Assembly: GCF_000349845.1 (NCBI RefSeq)
Contig: NC_020829.1
Coordinates: 806,001 to 870,000 of the forward strand
DNA length: 64,000 nt
Source of the DNA: Pseudomonas sp. ATCC 13867
GTDB lineage: Bacteria; Pseudomonadota; Gammaproteobacteria; Pseudomonadales; Pseudomonadaceae
Reading direction: 5' to 3'
The translations under genes were made by a program, and so were the position numbers. Shown here in pieces: positions 45,308-55,924 of the stretch. Within the stretch, counting starts at the first letter, position 1, and each line of letters opens with the position of its first letter. The notes under the pieces are model-generated. The model was given only the letters and a program-made list of their open reading frames with translations. It was not told the origin of the DNA and did not search any database.

Positions 45308-48012
45308 TGGCCGCTACCAACAACTTCAAGCCTGCAGCATGTCCGCTGTTGAGTGCCGTCTGGCCGGTGAGGTATGCAATCGGTACGACTCCTGCCGTCG
45401 ATACTTCCGCCTTCTCCTTGCCGCCCCTGACGGGCAACTTCCCGCCGTTGGGCGATGCCTATGGCGGCGGGGCGGGGCAACCGCTGAACTACACCGCGAG
45501 ATTGCTGAGGGACGGTTGGCTTTATGTCTGGCAACAAGGACAAAAACGCTTGCTGGAGTATCAGGTCAAGGCCGCTCAACTGACGGAAACGCCTCGCGGC
45601 GGAAAAGTCATTGATGCCAGCGCCCGTCCTTATCTTCTGGCTCCTGCCGGCGCACCGCTAGGCCTTGTCTGGTCTCCTGCACAGTGGAGCGATGCACAGT
45701 TCAATGCGACAAAAAACGATTCCAAGGTTCGCCAGCGGATCATGCGAACCCTGACGCCCGGCGCGGCCCCGTTCAGTGGAAAACCCGAGGCAATACGCTC
45801 TTCCCTGGGCGATTACCTGTTGCCCAAAGGCTTCCTGTGGAGCTGCGAGGCATCCTCCAAGGCGCCGATCTGGGAGCGAACCTTGGCTGATATGGGGCGT
45901 TGCGAGCAGCAGGCTTATGCAGTGGTGGACGACGCATGGGGGGTGTTGCTCGATCTGGCCTCATTGCTGCGGTTGCGCAAAACCGGATTCGATGCGTTTC
46001 GTACCCAGCACTCCGAAGAGTGGGCGATCGCCGATGTACTCAAGCAACTCAGCGACAGCGACGGTCAGTTGCGCAAGAACATGCCGAGCATGACCCGCTA
46101 CGACAAACTCCAGGCTGCCTGGAAGCAGCAGCAGGATGAAGAGGCCGCCTATACGGCCGACATGCGTCGTCTGGCCGGGCTCTGGGTAAGTTGGTTCGAG
46201 ACGTTGGGTCAGAAGACTCCGGCGAGTCTTGAAACGGCGTGCGGCCACTTCGATATTAGCCAGCCGGAGGCCCGCGCCTTGCTGGAGGCTAATTTCGCAG
46301 CTGGCTGTCTGGGGCCCGCAGAGACTTCCCTGGGGGTAAAGTCTCTGACCAGTGCACTGGACTACTCCACGCTCGGTGGCGCAAAACCTTGGTTGCTCTG
46401 GGCAGTCCTGGGACTCTACGAGCGCGCGAGCGTGCCTGAACTCAAGACGCTGCTCGATACCGGGGACAACCTCAACGACAACCTTGGCGCCACGACTCAG
46501 TCCGGTGCTCAGATGGGGCGCGCATTGGCCTTCACGGCGATGATCAACCATGCCGCCAACAAGCTCTCTCAACGAAAGCTGGCCGATGCTTCGGAGGCGT
46601 TGCTCATCGCGCTATCGCCGGTGGCAGGTGTGTATCTGCACAACGCCAATGGTGAGCAACCATTGAATGCTGCGGCCAAGGCGTTCATGGTGGCTTCTCT
46701 TGCGCGTAGTGGCCAGAGGCTTGCCGTACATGCCGCCGAGCCGCGCCAGATCGGCGAGTGGTTCAGCGAGCAGATGGGAACCCGCTCCCAGCTACCGAAG
46801 AAATTCAAACTCACACCGCTGGCGGGAGCGGTGAAGGAAGCGCTGCCGTTCTTCCATCTGGTTCCGGCTCAGGCGGCGCAGACGGCCAAGTTGCTGCCTT
46901 TGAATTCGCAACTGGCCGCAGTCCATCCTCGGGATTTGCTTAGTATGAGTAAGGAGGCTGTGAATCGGGCTCCGCTCAAATGTCTACTAGTGATGATGGC
47001 CGGGTGGAATCTGACAGTGAGCGGTAAGCAGCTCTATGATTCGGCCTCGGTTAAGGGGCTGTTCAATGCTGCTAGTAGTGGCTTTGGGGTGCTTTCCGCT
47101 GGGAGTGCGACTCTCCAAAAGGTTGTTGAGCTGAACTGGGAGGCCGCGGTAAAGGCTTCAGGAAAAATGTCAGTCTCCGCCCAAGTGACCTTGGCCAATG
47201 CGCTGGGAGTAGGGGCTGGCACTCTGGCCTTGCAAGGCATCGTTTCTGGATTGGATACCGTAATCTACGGCATGGAAGTGCTGGAGGCTTATCGCGCCGG
47301 CGATCTCGACACCGCAGCGATCAATGCCGGGCTGGCAGTTGCCTCTGCCGCCAACCTGACGCTGATGGTACAGGCCTTCCGGGCTTACCGTGCTGCTCGT
47401 GCCGCAGTTCTAGCCGGAGAGGCCGTAGCCATGGCGCGAGGGCTTGGTGTAATGCCCCATCTTGCGCCGAAGGCGCTGGGTCTGGCGCTGACAATTTTTG
47501 CGGGTGTATTTGTTCGCCTTTATACAAAGGACACCCCCTTGGAAGCGTGGGTAAAAGGCACCCGCTTCGGCACGAGCCCTGCCGAGTGGGCAGGCAGCTA
47601 CACCAAGTGCATGCTGGAGTTCTACAAAGTGGTGTTCCCGGTAAGTTTTGACGCTTATCGTCTCAATGAGCTCAATCCCTATACCGGAATGGTGCAAAGC
47701 ACTTACCTGCTTCTACGCCTCCCCGGGCAAGTATCGTTGACTGATGAAATGATCCACTTCAAAGGGGAAGAAGTCTGGGGCGGCTTTTTTGGCTTCGGTA
47801 GTCGAAAGAAGTCCGTTGAGTGGAGCGGCAGCGATTTTGACCTGCATGGCGGGACTCGCGTACACACTGAACCGGGCGTAGCGACGTACCGACGTGTCTA
47901 TCACGAGGAAAAAGGGCAGGAGCTCAATCAGATCAATGGGCAACTCACTTATTATCCTGTCCCAGGGATGGCCTTGCCGCCGATTACCATCGAGGAAGCT
48001 GCGTGGATATGA
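45307..48012 (+). CDS. MIX/VasX-type T6SS effector, probably membrane-acting
   Basis: 901 residues with an AGGAGGT ribosome-binding site. The N-terminus has the VasX-like opening (PLLSAVWPVRYAIGTTP) and a MIX motif, LLRDGWLYVW at 66-75, with the diagnostic Arg68, Gly70 and Tyr73. The middle is a long helical region. The C-terminal third has hydrophobic helices (NAGLAVASAANLTLMVQAF, HLAPKALGLALTIFAGVFVR), as in colicin-like pore-forming effectors of the VasX/BTH_I2691 type. It is preceded by vgrG and its adaptor and followed by two membrane-protein genes, the likely immunity proteins. Pore formation is inferred from family resemblance. Confidence 0.82.
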   Translation: MAATNNFKPAACPLLSAVWPVRYAIGTTPAVDTSAFSLPPLTGNFPPLGDAYGGGAGQPLNYTARLLRDGWLYVWQQGQKRLLEYQVKAAQLTETPRGGKVIDASARPYLLAPAGAPLGLVWSPAQWSDAQFNATKNDSKVRQRIMRTLTPGAAPFSGKPEAIRSSLGDYLLPKGFLWSCEASSKAPIWERTLADMGRCEQQAYAVVDDAWGVLLDLASLLRLRKTGFDAFRTQHSEEWAIADVLKQLSDSDGQLRKNMPSMTRYDKLQAAWKQQQDEEAAYTADMRRLAGLWVSWFETLGQKTPASLETACGHFDISQPEARALLEANFAAGCLGPAETSLGVKSLTSALDYSTLGGAKPWLLWAVLGLYERASVPELKTLLDTGDNLNDNLGATTQSGAQMGRALAFTAMINHAANKLSQRKLADASEALLIALSPVAGVYLHNANGEQPLNAAAKAFMVASLARSGQRLAVHAAEPRQIGEWFSEQMGTRSQLPKKFKLTPLAGAVKEALPFFHLVPAQAAQTAKLLPLNSQLAAVHPRDLLSMSKEAVNRAPLKCLLVMMAGWNLTVSGKQLYDSASVKGLFNAASSGFGVLSAGSATLQKVVELNWEAAVKASGKMSVSAQVTLANALGVGAGTLALQGIVSGLDTVIYGMEVLEAYRAGDLDTAAINAGLAVASAANLTLMVQAFRAYRAARAAVLAGEAVAMARGLGVMPHLAPKALGLALTIFAGVFVRLYTKDTPLEAWVKGTRFGTSPAEWAGSYTKCMLEFYKVVFPVSFDAYRLNELNPYTGMVQSTYLLLRLPGQVSLTDEMIHFKGEEVWGGFFGFGSRKKSVEWSGSDFDLHGGTRVHTEPGVATYRRVYHEEKGQELNQINGQLTYYPVPGMALPPITIEEAAWI

Positions 48013-48959
48013 GTTTCAGCCAATTGCTACAGCAAGCTCGTTTGAAGTTCGGCCCAAACCCGATGGAGATTCTGGCGGCCAATCAGCCTACTGGCGAGAC
48101 CCCGATGGAGTTGTTTCTGGTTGAACAGCACTCTCCCGAGTATCTGGCGATCAGCACTGGAGGGGAGTCGGATAGAGGTCTCCTAACCGGGGTGATGGGC
48201 GGAGGCAGCCTAATGGTTTGCGGTGGACTATCGCTTGCCATGATCCTCGGTGGAAAGTGGTATGCCTTATCGCTGCTGCTAGCTCTTGGTCTTCCGATGT
48301 TCCTGATTCCTTTTGCTTGGGAAACTCTGCGGCCCTTGTCGCTTCCTATCATCTTCAATCGCCGCACTCGTGAGGTTTATTTCGAGCAAGGCGACGTGCT
48401 CTATCACACGCCATGGGACGATATCCGTGCGATAGCCGGCGAGTTCATGATTGTCGGCCCACAGATGGGTGGTATGCGTTGCGCCTCACTGGAGGTGCTG
48501 ATGCACCGCTTCGAGCATCCCCAGGAGCAGATTCTGGTCAGCCTCGGGTTGCCAATGGGCAAGACGCTATCGCTGCAGAAGAGCCTCTGGGAATACATCC
48601 GGGCTTATATGAACAACGGTCCGTGGTTCGACAAGGACGGCCAGCACAGCGAGTCCGATGCCTACGTGAAGAGCCTGTTGTCAGTGCGGATCAAACGTAC
48701 CGACTGGCACAAATACACTCTGGAGAAAATCCGCAAGGACAAGAGTGAAAATCAGGGTAAGAACTATCTGGGCGGACTGGATGCTGCAATGCTGATTGGC
48801 AACCTGTTCTTCTATCCCATTAATTGGGTTCACGAATTCACCAATCGTGTCGCTAAGCGTCGTCCTCGTAAGGGATGGCCGGAAGTGGTGCGGGAGCGTC
48901 TCCGTCCTGATGGTCCTACTACTCGGCTGATCGATCTTGAGCATCAAACGCCTGATTGA
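48003..48959 (+). CDS. Candidate immunity protein 1 for the MIX effector (two-helix membrane protein)
   Basis: 318 residues. Translation starts at the GTG at 48003 (GAGGA six bases ahead) or the ATG at 48009, which overlaps the effector stop. Two membrane helices (about 62-82 and 88-107) are followed by a cytoplasmic part with FNRRTREVYFEQGDVLYHTP and WDDIRAIAGEFMIVGPQMGG. From memory this resembles the DUF6708-type proteins found next to T6SS effectors. A membrane location is suitable for neutralising a pore former. The composition is less GC-rich than the core genes. Confidence 0.7.
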   Translation: MDMSFSQLLQQARLKFGPNPMEILAANQPTGETPMELFLVEQHSPEYLAISTGGESDRGLLTGVMGGGSLMVCGGLSLAMILGGKWYALSLLLALGLPMFLIPFAWETLRPLSLPIIFNRRTREVYFEQGDVLYHTPWDDIRAIAGEFMIVGPQMGGMRCASLEVLMHRFEHPQEQILVSLGLPMGKTLSLQKSLWEYIRAYMNNGPWFDKDGQHSESDAYVKSLLSVRIKRTDWHKYTLEKIRKDKSENQGKNYLGGLDAAMLIGNLFFYPINWVHEFTNRVAKRRPRKGWPEVVRERLRPDGPTTRLIDLEHQTPD

Positions 48960-49045
48960 TTTCTCAGTAGTTGCCGCCCCTGATGACGTCTTATTCCGCC
49001 AACTGTCGGCAATTTGCTTTGCCAGGGAATTACGGAGTTCAAAGC

Positions 49046-50257
49046 GTGAGTGCACAGGAATCCTGCACCCTCTACGGTCCAGCGGCACATCGTGCCAAGA
49101 GCATCCCATCGCTGGCGCCTGCCGTCGATGAGCCGAGCGGCGTTTTCGACATTCCGCTGAAGTGGGGACATTACGCCAGGCTGGACTCGCCCGTAGAGAA
49201 CCAACTGCAATTGGAGGACGGTAAACACTTGCTCTATGAGAAGCAGGAGAAGGACGGGAGACCACTGCTCTCACCTTGCGACGCCGAGCGCTGGCGCTTC
49301 GACAACACAGGGTCGACGATCATTCCCAAACTGATCTTTCTGCTCAAACTGGCCTGCGCTGGTTTCCCTTGGGTTTGCTGGAGTGTCAAGGTCGCGATGA
49401 TTCTCCGTGAGCAGAACGCAGGGTGGGAGTCGCTGGCCACGTTCATTGGAGTGGCCGGAGCGTTCCTGGGAATTGCATTGATGGGTGCGCGAAGGCTCTA
49501 CGCCTTGCTGGCTTTATCCTTGGGAGCGCTGCTTACGGCCTCTTTCATTGCGTGGCAGCAACAGGCTCTTGGGGGCTATTGGTCCGAGCAGTCGGCTTTC
49601 TGGTGGGGTGTAGCTCTAGGTCTGATGGGGGGCGTCGGCACAGATGCCTTGATGACCCTGTACGCCTTCTGCTACCGCCACGACGGCAGCGAATTTAACC
49701 GCCGCGACGGCATGCTGCGCATGGCCCGCAGCTGGTGGCGCAAGCCCTTCGTGGCGCCCTTCTACGAATTCGACCCCACGCTGCAACTGCAGATTCTGCC
49801 CCACGGTGGCCGGGACTACGTGCTGTGGCTGCGGCACCGCTACACCAGCAACAAGCTCTGCCTGGCGTTCAAGATCCACAGCCTGGGCCTGGACCGGGAA
49901 AACACCCTGGCCGTCTGGGACACCCTGCAGCGCTACATGGACGTCGAACAGCCGCTGCCGGACCTGCCCATCCTGGAACAGAGCCGCCATCTTGATCCGG
50001 TTACCGCTGCCCACGATGCGGCCATCCAGCGTCCGCCCCGCTACTGGCGCAACATCGATGCCAAGGCCTGGTCGCGGGGAGCGGGGCGGGACCTGCGTGC
50101 CAAGGTGGCGGCTTATCCCTGGCAGCAGGAACCCTGTATCCGCGAGCCCCATGTCGCCCCGCAACTCAGCGTCGAAGCCTATTACCGAAGCCAGGAGGCC
50201 AAGGGTATCGTCGCGACGCCCAAAGGGGATGATTTCGACGATATCCATCGTGGCTGA
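49046..50257 (+). CDS. Candidate immunity protein 2 for the MIX effector
   Basis: 403 residues from the GTG at 49046, which has GGAG eight bases upstream; a TTG or ATG further up lacks one. It starts SAQESCTLYGPAAHRAKSIP and contains three or four membrane helices (about 90-200; FLLKLACAGFPWVCWSVKVA, LYALLALSLGALLTASFIAW). Then comes FNRRDGMLRMARSWWRKPFV and a soluble end (RPPRYWRNIDAKAWSRG). The layout parallels the gene before it, so both may be variants of one immunity family. From about 49660 the sequence becomes distinctly more GC-rich, so the gene looks mosaic. Confidence 0.68.
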   Translation: MSAQESCTLYGPAAHRAKSIPSLAPAVDEPSGVFDIPLKWGHYARLDSPVENQLQLEDGKHLLYEKQEKDGRPLLSPCDAERWRFDNTGSTIIPKLIFLLKLACAGFPWVCWSVKVAMILREQNAGWESLATFIGVAGAFLGIALMGARRLYALLALSLGALLTASFIAWQQQALGGYWSEQSAFWWGVALGLMGGVGTDALMTLYAFCYRHDGSEFNRRDGMLRMARSWWRKPFVAPFYEFDPTLQLQILPHGGRDYVLWLRHRYTSNKLCLAFKIHSLGLDRENTLAVWDTLQRYMDVEQPLPDLPILEQSRHLDPVTAAHDAAIQRPPRYWRNIDAKAWSRGAGRDLRAKVAAYPWQQEPCIREPHVAPQLSVEAYYRSQEAKGIVATPKGDDFDDIHRG

Positions 50258-50305
50258 GTGGTCTATGACGGCCGCCTGAGCGTCAATAGCCCGGTTGCTG
50301 ATCCC

Positions 50306-50765
50306 CTGATGCTCTGCCACCAGCTTGAGCATCCTCAGCGATTCGAACGGCGCATCCACCACGAACCAGTTCGCCAGCCACGATGGCAGGTTGCCGCCGG
50401 GTTCGCCGCGCATCTGGTAGGTGACTTCGGTGAGCTTCGAACTCCGGGGAGCATCCGCCAGGAGCCGGGCAGTACCGGCACGCGGATACGGCCTTGCACC
50501 GGCAGGATGTAGTCTGGCGCCGCCTGCAGGTGGCGACTCATGCCGCCGTCCGGGGTTTCTTCGGTGGTCACCTGTAGCACCGGGTCGAGGGGCCCGCGGG
50601 TCAGGGGAGCTTGGGGTCCAGGTAACCCAGATGGCTTCGTCGCTGTACTTGAGCAGGCGCATCCGCGCTCAGGCATAGAGCGGCTCCCCAGGGTGGCGAC
50701 ATCGGCCTTCACCAGGGTAACGCCACGGAAACTCTTGTAGCGCGAGCCGAGCTCCGTGCTGAGGA
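50306..50765 (-). pseudogene. Frameshifted START-domain protein remnant
   Basis: Segments of a START-like lipid-binding protein lie in order on the minus strand but in alternating frames: RYKSFRGVTLVKADVATLGS, then MRLLKYSDEAIWVTWT, then QAAPDYILPVQGRIRVPVLP, then KLTEVTYQMRGEPGGNLPSW and LANWFVVDAPFESLRMLK. At least three frame changes and missing ends show that it is no longer functional. It directly follows the immunity genes of the hcp/vgrG run. With the next entry it fills most of the 909-base gap 50258-51166. Confidence 0.72.
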
Positions 50766-50848
50766 GACGTGGACGCCATGCGCTTCTTTCGCCTATTTCG
50801 ATCTGCCCGACCATCGCCAGTTAAAAAGTCAGCGTGTAATCGCGCTGA

Positions 50849-51061
50849 CCACGGCGCACACCGTCTGCCATAGGAGTTGTCCGCTGTGATCAACTGAATC
50901 CCCGCAAGCTCGATTGCCGGAGCCTTGGCAGTTACACCACCTCCTGGGACGCGATCCAACTGGATGGCATGATTCAGTGGCTGCATGAGGATTTGGGGCA
51001 AGGTTCGTACCGCCACCGTGGGCTGAAGCTGCCGAAACGCAATAACCCAGCAGATGCATGA
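50849..51061 (+). pseudogene. Unidentified coding remnant
   Basis: An open stretch of 70 codons without a credible start ends at 51059-51061. The distal part reads like protein (LGSYTTSWDAIQLDGMIQWL, then HEDLGQGSYRHRGLKLPKRN). It could be the C-terminal end of a mobile-element or phage gene left at the edge of the T6SS island; I cannot name it. Confidence 0.35.
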
Positions 51062-51166
51062 GCGGACCAGCGAGCGCCATCCGGATAGCGTCGCTGGTCT
51101 GCGCTTATCGTTCTCGCCGTATACCTACGGCTGGAGAGGCGTCGCCGGTTGCCTGCCTCGGTGGCC

Positions 51167-52504
51167 TCAGAACGTACTGCTGAATTTCAGGCCCGCGACC
51201 CAGGCATCGTCGATCTCCTTTACGCCACCGGGGTAGCGGACGTACTGAAGGTTCGGGCGGATGGTCAACCAGTTGGTGGCATGGATACCGTAGAACAATT
51301 CGGCGTTGTACTCGTCATGCGGGAGCGGCAGGTAGCGAGGGTCGGAGTAGTCGGAGACGCCGTTGACCTGATTGGCGATGGCCTGGCGCTGGCGATAGTC
51401 GGAGCTGGCGTGGATTTGCGAGAAGCCCAGGCCCAGAGTGTCCTTGGGACGGGCATCGAAGGGGCCGGCGTAGGTCGCGCCGAACTGGATGAAGCGACTG
51501 ATGGGATTGCTTTCCTCGTCATGCACCGTGAGGTTGGCGAACAGGCTGAGCCCGCGGGCGTTGCTACCACCGCGCGAAGTGATCTGCTGTTGCGCCACCA
51601 ACCAGTAGGCCCGTTTGCTGCTGTGCTGGCGGAAGTCGCCGCCGCTCAGTGGCTGCGGGCGGCCATCGGTGCCTTCGAGCACGTCATCGGCATCGGCGCT
51701 GCTGTGGAAGGCACCGATCCGATACTCGCCAGGCAGCCCGGCGAAACTGGGCTTCCACAGCAGCTCCACGGGAATCAGCGTGCCTTTGGTACCGCTGCCG
51801 CTGAGTTTGAAGCCGTTGCCGGTTTCCAGGTTGGAGGGGTTTTGCTCGTAGGCGCCGATCTGCACGAACCATTGGGGAGCGAACTCATACTTGATCCGCA
51901 GGCCCCACTGGCTGACCGGCCAGTTGTACCAGACGCCGCCATCCCAGGCGCCAATCTGCGAGCCGCAGAACGCGAGGTTCTGGAAATCGCAGGGGAAGCT
52001 GTTGAAGTCTTCCGCCTCGCCCATGCGCCCGGCCTTGATATCCAGGCGGTCGTCGAAGAAGCGTCTGCTCATCCACATCTGCGTCAGCCGCCAGGTCTGG
52101 CCGCGCCCGTAGACTTCCTGCACCTGGCTGAAGCCGGCGGCGCGGGGGTCGTTGATGCGATCGCTGGAGAGGCTGTTGCCATTGCGCTCGGTGACGGTCA
52201 ACTGAAAGTCCGTGGCGTTCCAGCCGAAGATCTTTTGCAGGTCGAGGTGCGTACCCAGGGTTACCTGATCGGTGTAGCGGGCGGTGCGGTCGTTATCGTA
52301 GCCGCCGCCGAGGTTGGCCGCCGCCTCGCCGGTGTAGCCGAAGGTGAAGTCGTAGCCCTGTTCGAGCAGCTTGCTGCGTGTTCCACCCCAGTCGCCGAGC
52401 ATCCACGGCGAGTCGCTGGAAAAGGCTTCGGCGGCATGCAGGGGCAAGGCGCCGATCAGTAGGCCGAATGAGGTTAGCAAAGGTAGTACGGGTAGTTTTT
52501 TCAT
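51167..52504 (-). CDS. oprB: Carbohydrate-selective outer-membrane porin OprB
   Basis: 445 residues from the ATG at 52504. The signal peptide (MKKLPVLPLLTSFGLLIGAL to LHA-AEAF) precedes FSSDSPWMLGDWGGTRSKLL, the OprB family start, and amphipathic strands ending in the terminal Phe (AGLKFSSTF) typical of outer-membrane barrels. It admits sugars into the periplasm. As the last gene of the fucose operon it probably provides outer-membrane entry for L-fucose. The start overlaps an AACAATAA Hfq/Crc-type motif, and a GGGA ribosome-binding site is just upstream. Confidence 0.92.
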   Translation of the reverse strand: MKKLPVLPLLTSFGLLIGALPLHAAEAFSSDSPWMLGDWGGTRSKLLEQGYDFTFGYTGEAAANLGGGYDNDRTARYTDQVTLGTHLDLQKIFGWNATDFQLTVTERNGNSLSSDRINDPRAAGFSQVQEVYGRGQTWRLTQMWMSRRFFDDRLDIKAGRMGEAEDFNSFPCDFQNLAFCGSQIGAWDGGVWYNWPVSQWGLRIKYEFAPQWFVQIGAYEQNPSNLETGNGFKLSGSGTKGTLIPVELLWKPSFAGLPGEYRIGAFHSSADADDVLEGTDGRPQPLSGGDFRQHSSKRAYWLVAQQQITSRGGSNARGLSLFANLTVHDEESNPISRFIQFGATYAGPFDARPKDTLGLGFSQIHASSDYRQRQAIANQVNGVSDYSDPRYLPLPHDEYNAELFYGIHATNWLTIRPNLQYVRYPGGVKEIDDAWVAGLKFSSTF

Positions 52505-52511
52505 TATTGTT
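52504..52511 (-). promoter_or_regulatory. Hfq/Crc-type CA motif at the oprB start
   Basis: On the minus strand AACAATAA runs into the ATG. It satisfies AAYAAYAA, the A-R-N pattern bound by Hfq with Crc to block translation during catabolite repression in Pseudomonas. Confidence 0.55.
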
Positions 52512-52603
52512 CCCTGGGTCTTATGGGCATGAGCCGTTTTTACAGACAGCCGGCTCCCTGGCCTGTCGTAGAGGCCGGACCTGGTCATTGTGTCGAGGGG
52601 GAG

Positions 52604-53833
52604 TCAGTGCGCCCGGTGGCTCCAGCCGAACCAGGCGACGATGGCGAAACATGCCAGCGGCAGGCTATAGGCGGCTGCGGTATTCATCTGGTCGGCGATG
52701 CTGCCCATCAGATAAGGCATCAGGGCTCCGCCGACGATGGCCATGATCATGAACGAACTGGCGCGCTTGGTATGTGGGCCGAGGTTCTTGAGCCCTATCG
52801 CGAAGATGGTCGGGAACATGATCGACATGAAGAAGAACAGGGCGATCAGGGCGATCACCGCCGCGCCGTCGACACCCGCTACGACCAGCCCGCAGAGCGC
52901 CATGCTGATCAAGGCGTATATCGTCAGGAGGCGTGCCGCCGCGATGTAGCCCATCAGCCAGGTGGTGAAGAAGCGCCCGAACATGAAGCTGAGCATGGCC
53001 ATCGACAACAGGAAAGAGGCTTTCTGGCTGCCGATGCCGGCCCAGTGCTCGGTGACGTAGTTGATGAAGAACGCACCGACACCGACCTGGGCCGCGACAT
53101 AGAAGAATTGCGTGGCCACCCCGGCGACGAAGTGCTTGTGCTGCCAGAGCGTACGGCTGCTGGAGGTCTGTGGGCCGTCTTCGTTGCCGCGGATATCCGG
53201 CAGCGAGGTACGCGCGATGGCCACGGCGATGAGCAGTACCAGGGCGGCGATCAGCAGGTAGGTCAGCTTGACCGAGCCTAGGTCTTGCGACGGCTGGGTT
53301 TCTGTCGTGGAGAAGAACAGCATGCCGCCGATCAGTGGGCCGAAGAATTGCCCCAGCCCATTGAACGACTGCGACAGATTGAGGCGGCGCTCGGCGCTAT
53401 CGGCTTCGCCCAGGACGGTAACGTAGGGGTTGGCCGCCGTTTCCAGGCAGCCCAGGCCGCAGGCGATGACGAACAAGGCGAAGAGGAACAGTGGGAAGCT
53501 CGCCACGCTGGCGGCCGGCATGAACAGCAGGGCCCCCGCCGCGTAAAGGCACAGGCCAACGAGGATACCGGCCTTGTAGCCATGCTTGTCCATGAAGATC
53601 CCGACAGGCAGGGCGACGAGGAAGTAGGCACCGAAATAGGCGGCCTGGAGCAGGCCGGATTGCGCCTTGTTGACATGCAGCGCCTCCTGGAAGTGTTTGT
53701 TGAGCACATCCAGCAGGCCGTACGACAGTCCCCACATGAAGAAGAGGCTGGTGATCAGAATGAAGGCCCAACGATACGGGTTTGCAGTGCGGCTGGCCGA
53801 TAGGCGGCCGGTAAGACTCGGGTCGTTGCTCAT
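52604..53833 (-). CDS. fucP: L-fucose:H+ symporter (FHS family MFS permease)
   Basis: 409 residues from the ATG at 53833 (MSNDPSLTGRLSASRTANPY). It has twelve membrane helices and FHS-type signatures: FILITSLFFMWGLSYGLLDV with LNKHFQ in helix 1, AAYFGAYFLVALPVGIFMDK in helix 2 and GLGCLETAANPYVTVLG in the middle. FucP proteins import L-fucose with protons, and the six catabolic genes upstream confirm the substrate. A strong AACAATAACAA motif lies 15-25 bases before the start. Confidence 0.93.
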   Translation of the reverse strand: MSNDPSLTGRLSASRTANPYRWAFILITSLFFMWGLSYGLLDVLNKHFQEALHVNKAQSGLLQAAYFGAYFLVALPVGIFMDKHGYKAGILVGLCLYAAGALLFMPAASVASFPLFLFALFVIACGLGCLETAANPYVTVLGEADSAERRLNLSQSFNGLGQFFGPLIGGMLFFSTTETQPSQDLGSVKLTYLLIAALVLLIAVAIARTSLPDIRGNEDGPQTSSSRTLWQHKHFVAGVATQFFYVAAQVGVGAFFINYVTEHWAGIGSQKASFLLSMAMLSFMFGRFFTTWLMGYIAAARLLTIYALISMALCGLVVAGVDGAAVIALIALFFFMSIMFPTIFAIGLKNLGPHTKRASSFMIMAIVGGALMPYLMGSIADQMNTAAAYSLPLACFAIVAWFGWSHRAH

Positions 53834-53847
53834 GATGCTGTCTCGCG

Positions 53848-53858
53848 TTGTTATTGTT
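53848..53858 (-). promoter_or_regulatory. Hfq/Crc-type CA motif before fucP
   Basis: The minus strand reads AACAATAACAA, an extended AAYAAYAAYAA match, within the ribosome-binding region of fucP. Confidence 0.6.
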
Positions 53859-53896
53859 TCGAGCATGATGCGTGGGGCTGGAGGCCAGGCCGTGGG

Positions 53897-55870
<1,974 letters not shown>

Positions 55871-55871
<1 letters not shown>

Positions 55872-55878
55872 TGTTGTT
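55871..55878 (-). promoter_or_regulatory. Hfq/Crc-type CA motif at the lactonase start
   Basis: The minus strand reads AACAACAA directly into ATG. This is a perfect AAYAAYAA motif, placed where it would block initiation. Confidence 0.6.
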
Positions 55879-55924
55879 CTGTTCCCGAACAGGGCCTGCG
55901 AGGCCCTGTTGCATCAAGAGCTCA

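Noticed and set aside
49616..50662. 348-residue minus-strand ORF overlapping the second immunity candidate
   Set aside because: Only the part beyond about 50300 looks like protein, and that belongs to the frameshifted START remnant; the rest is antisense to the immunity gene.
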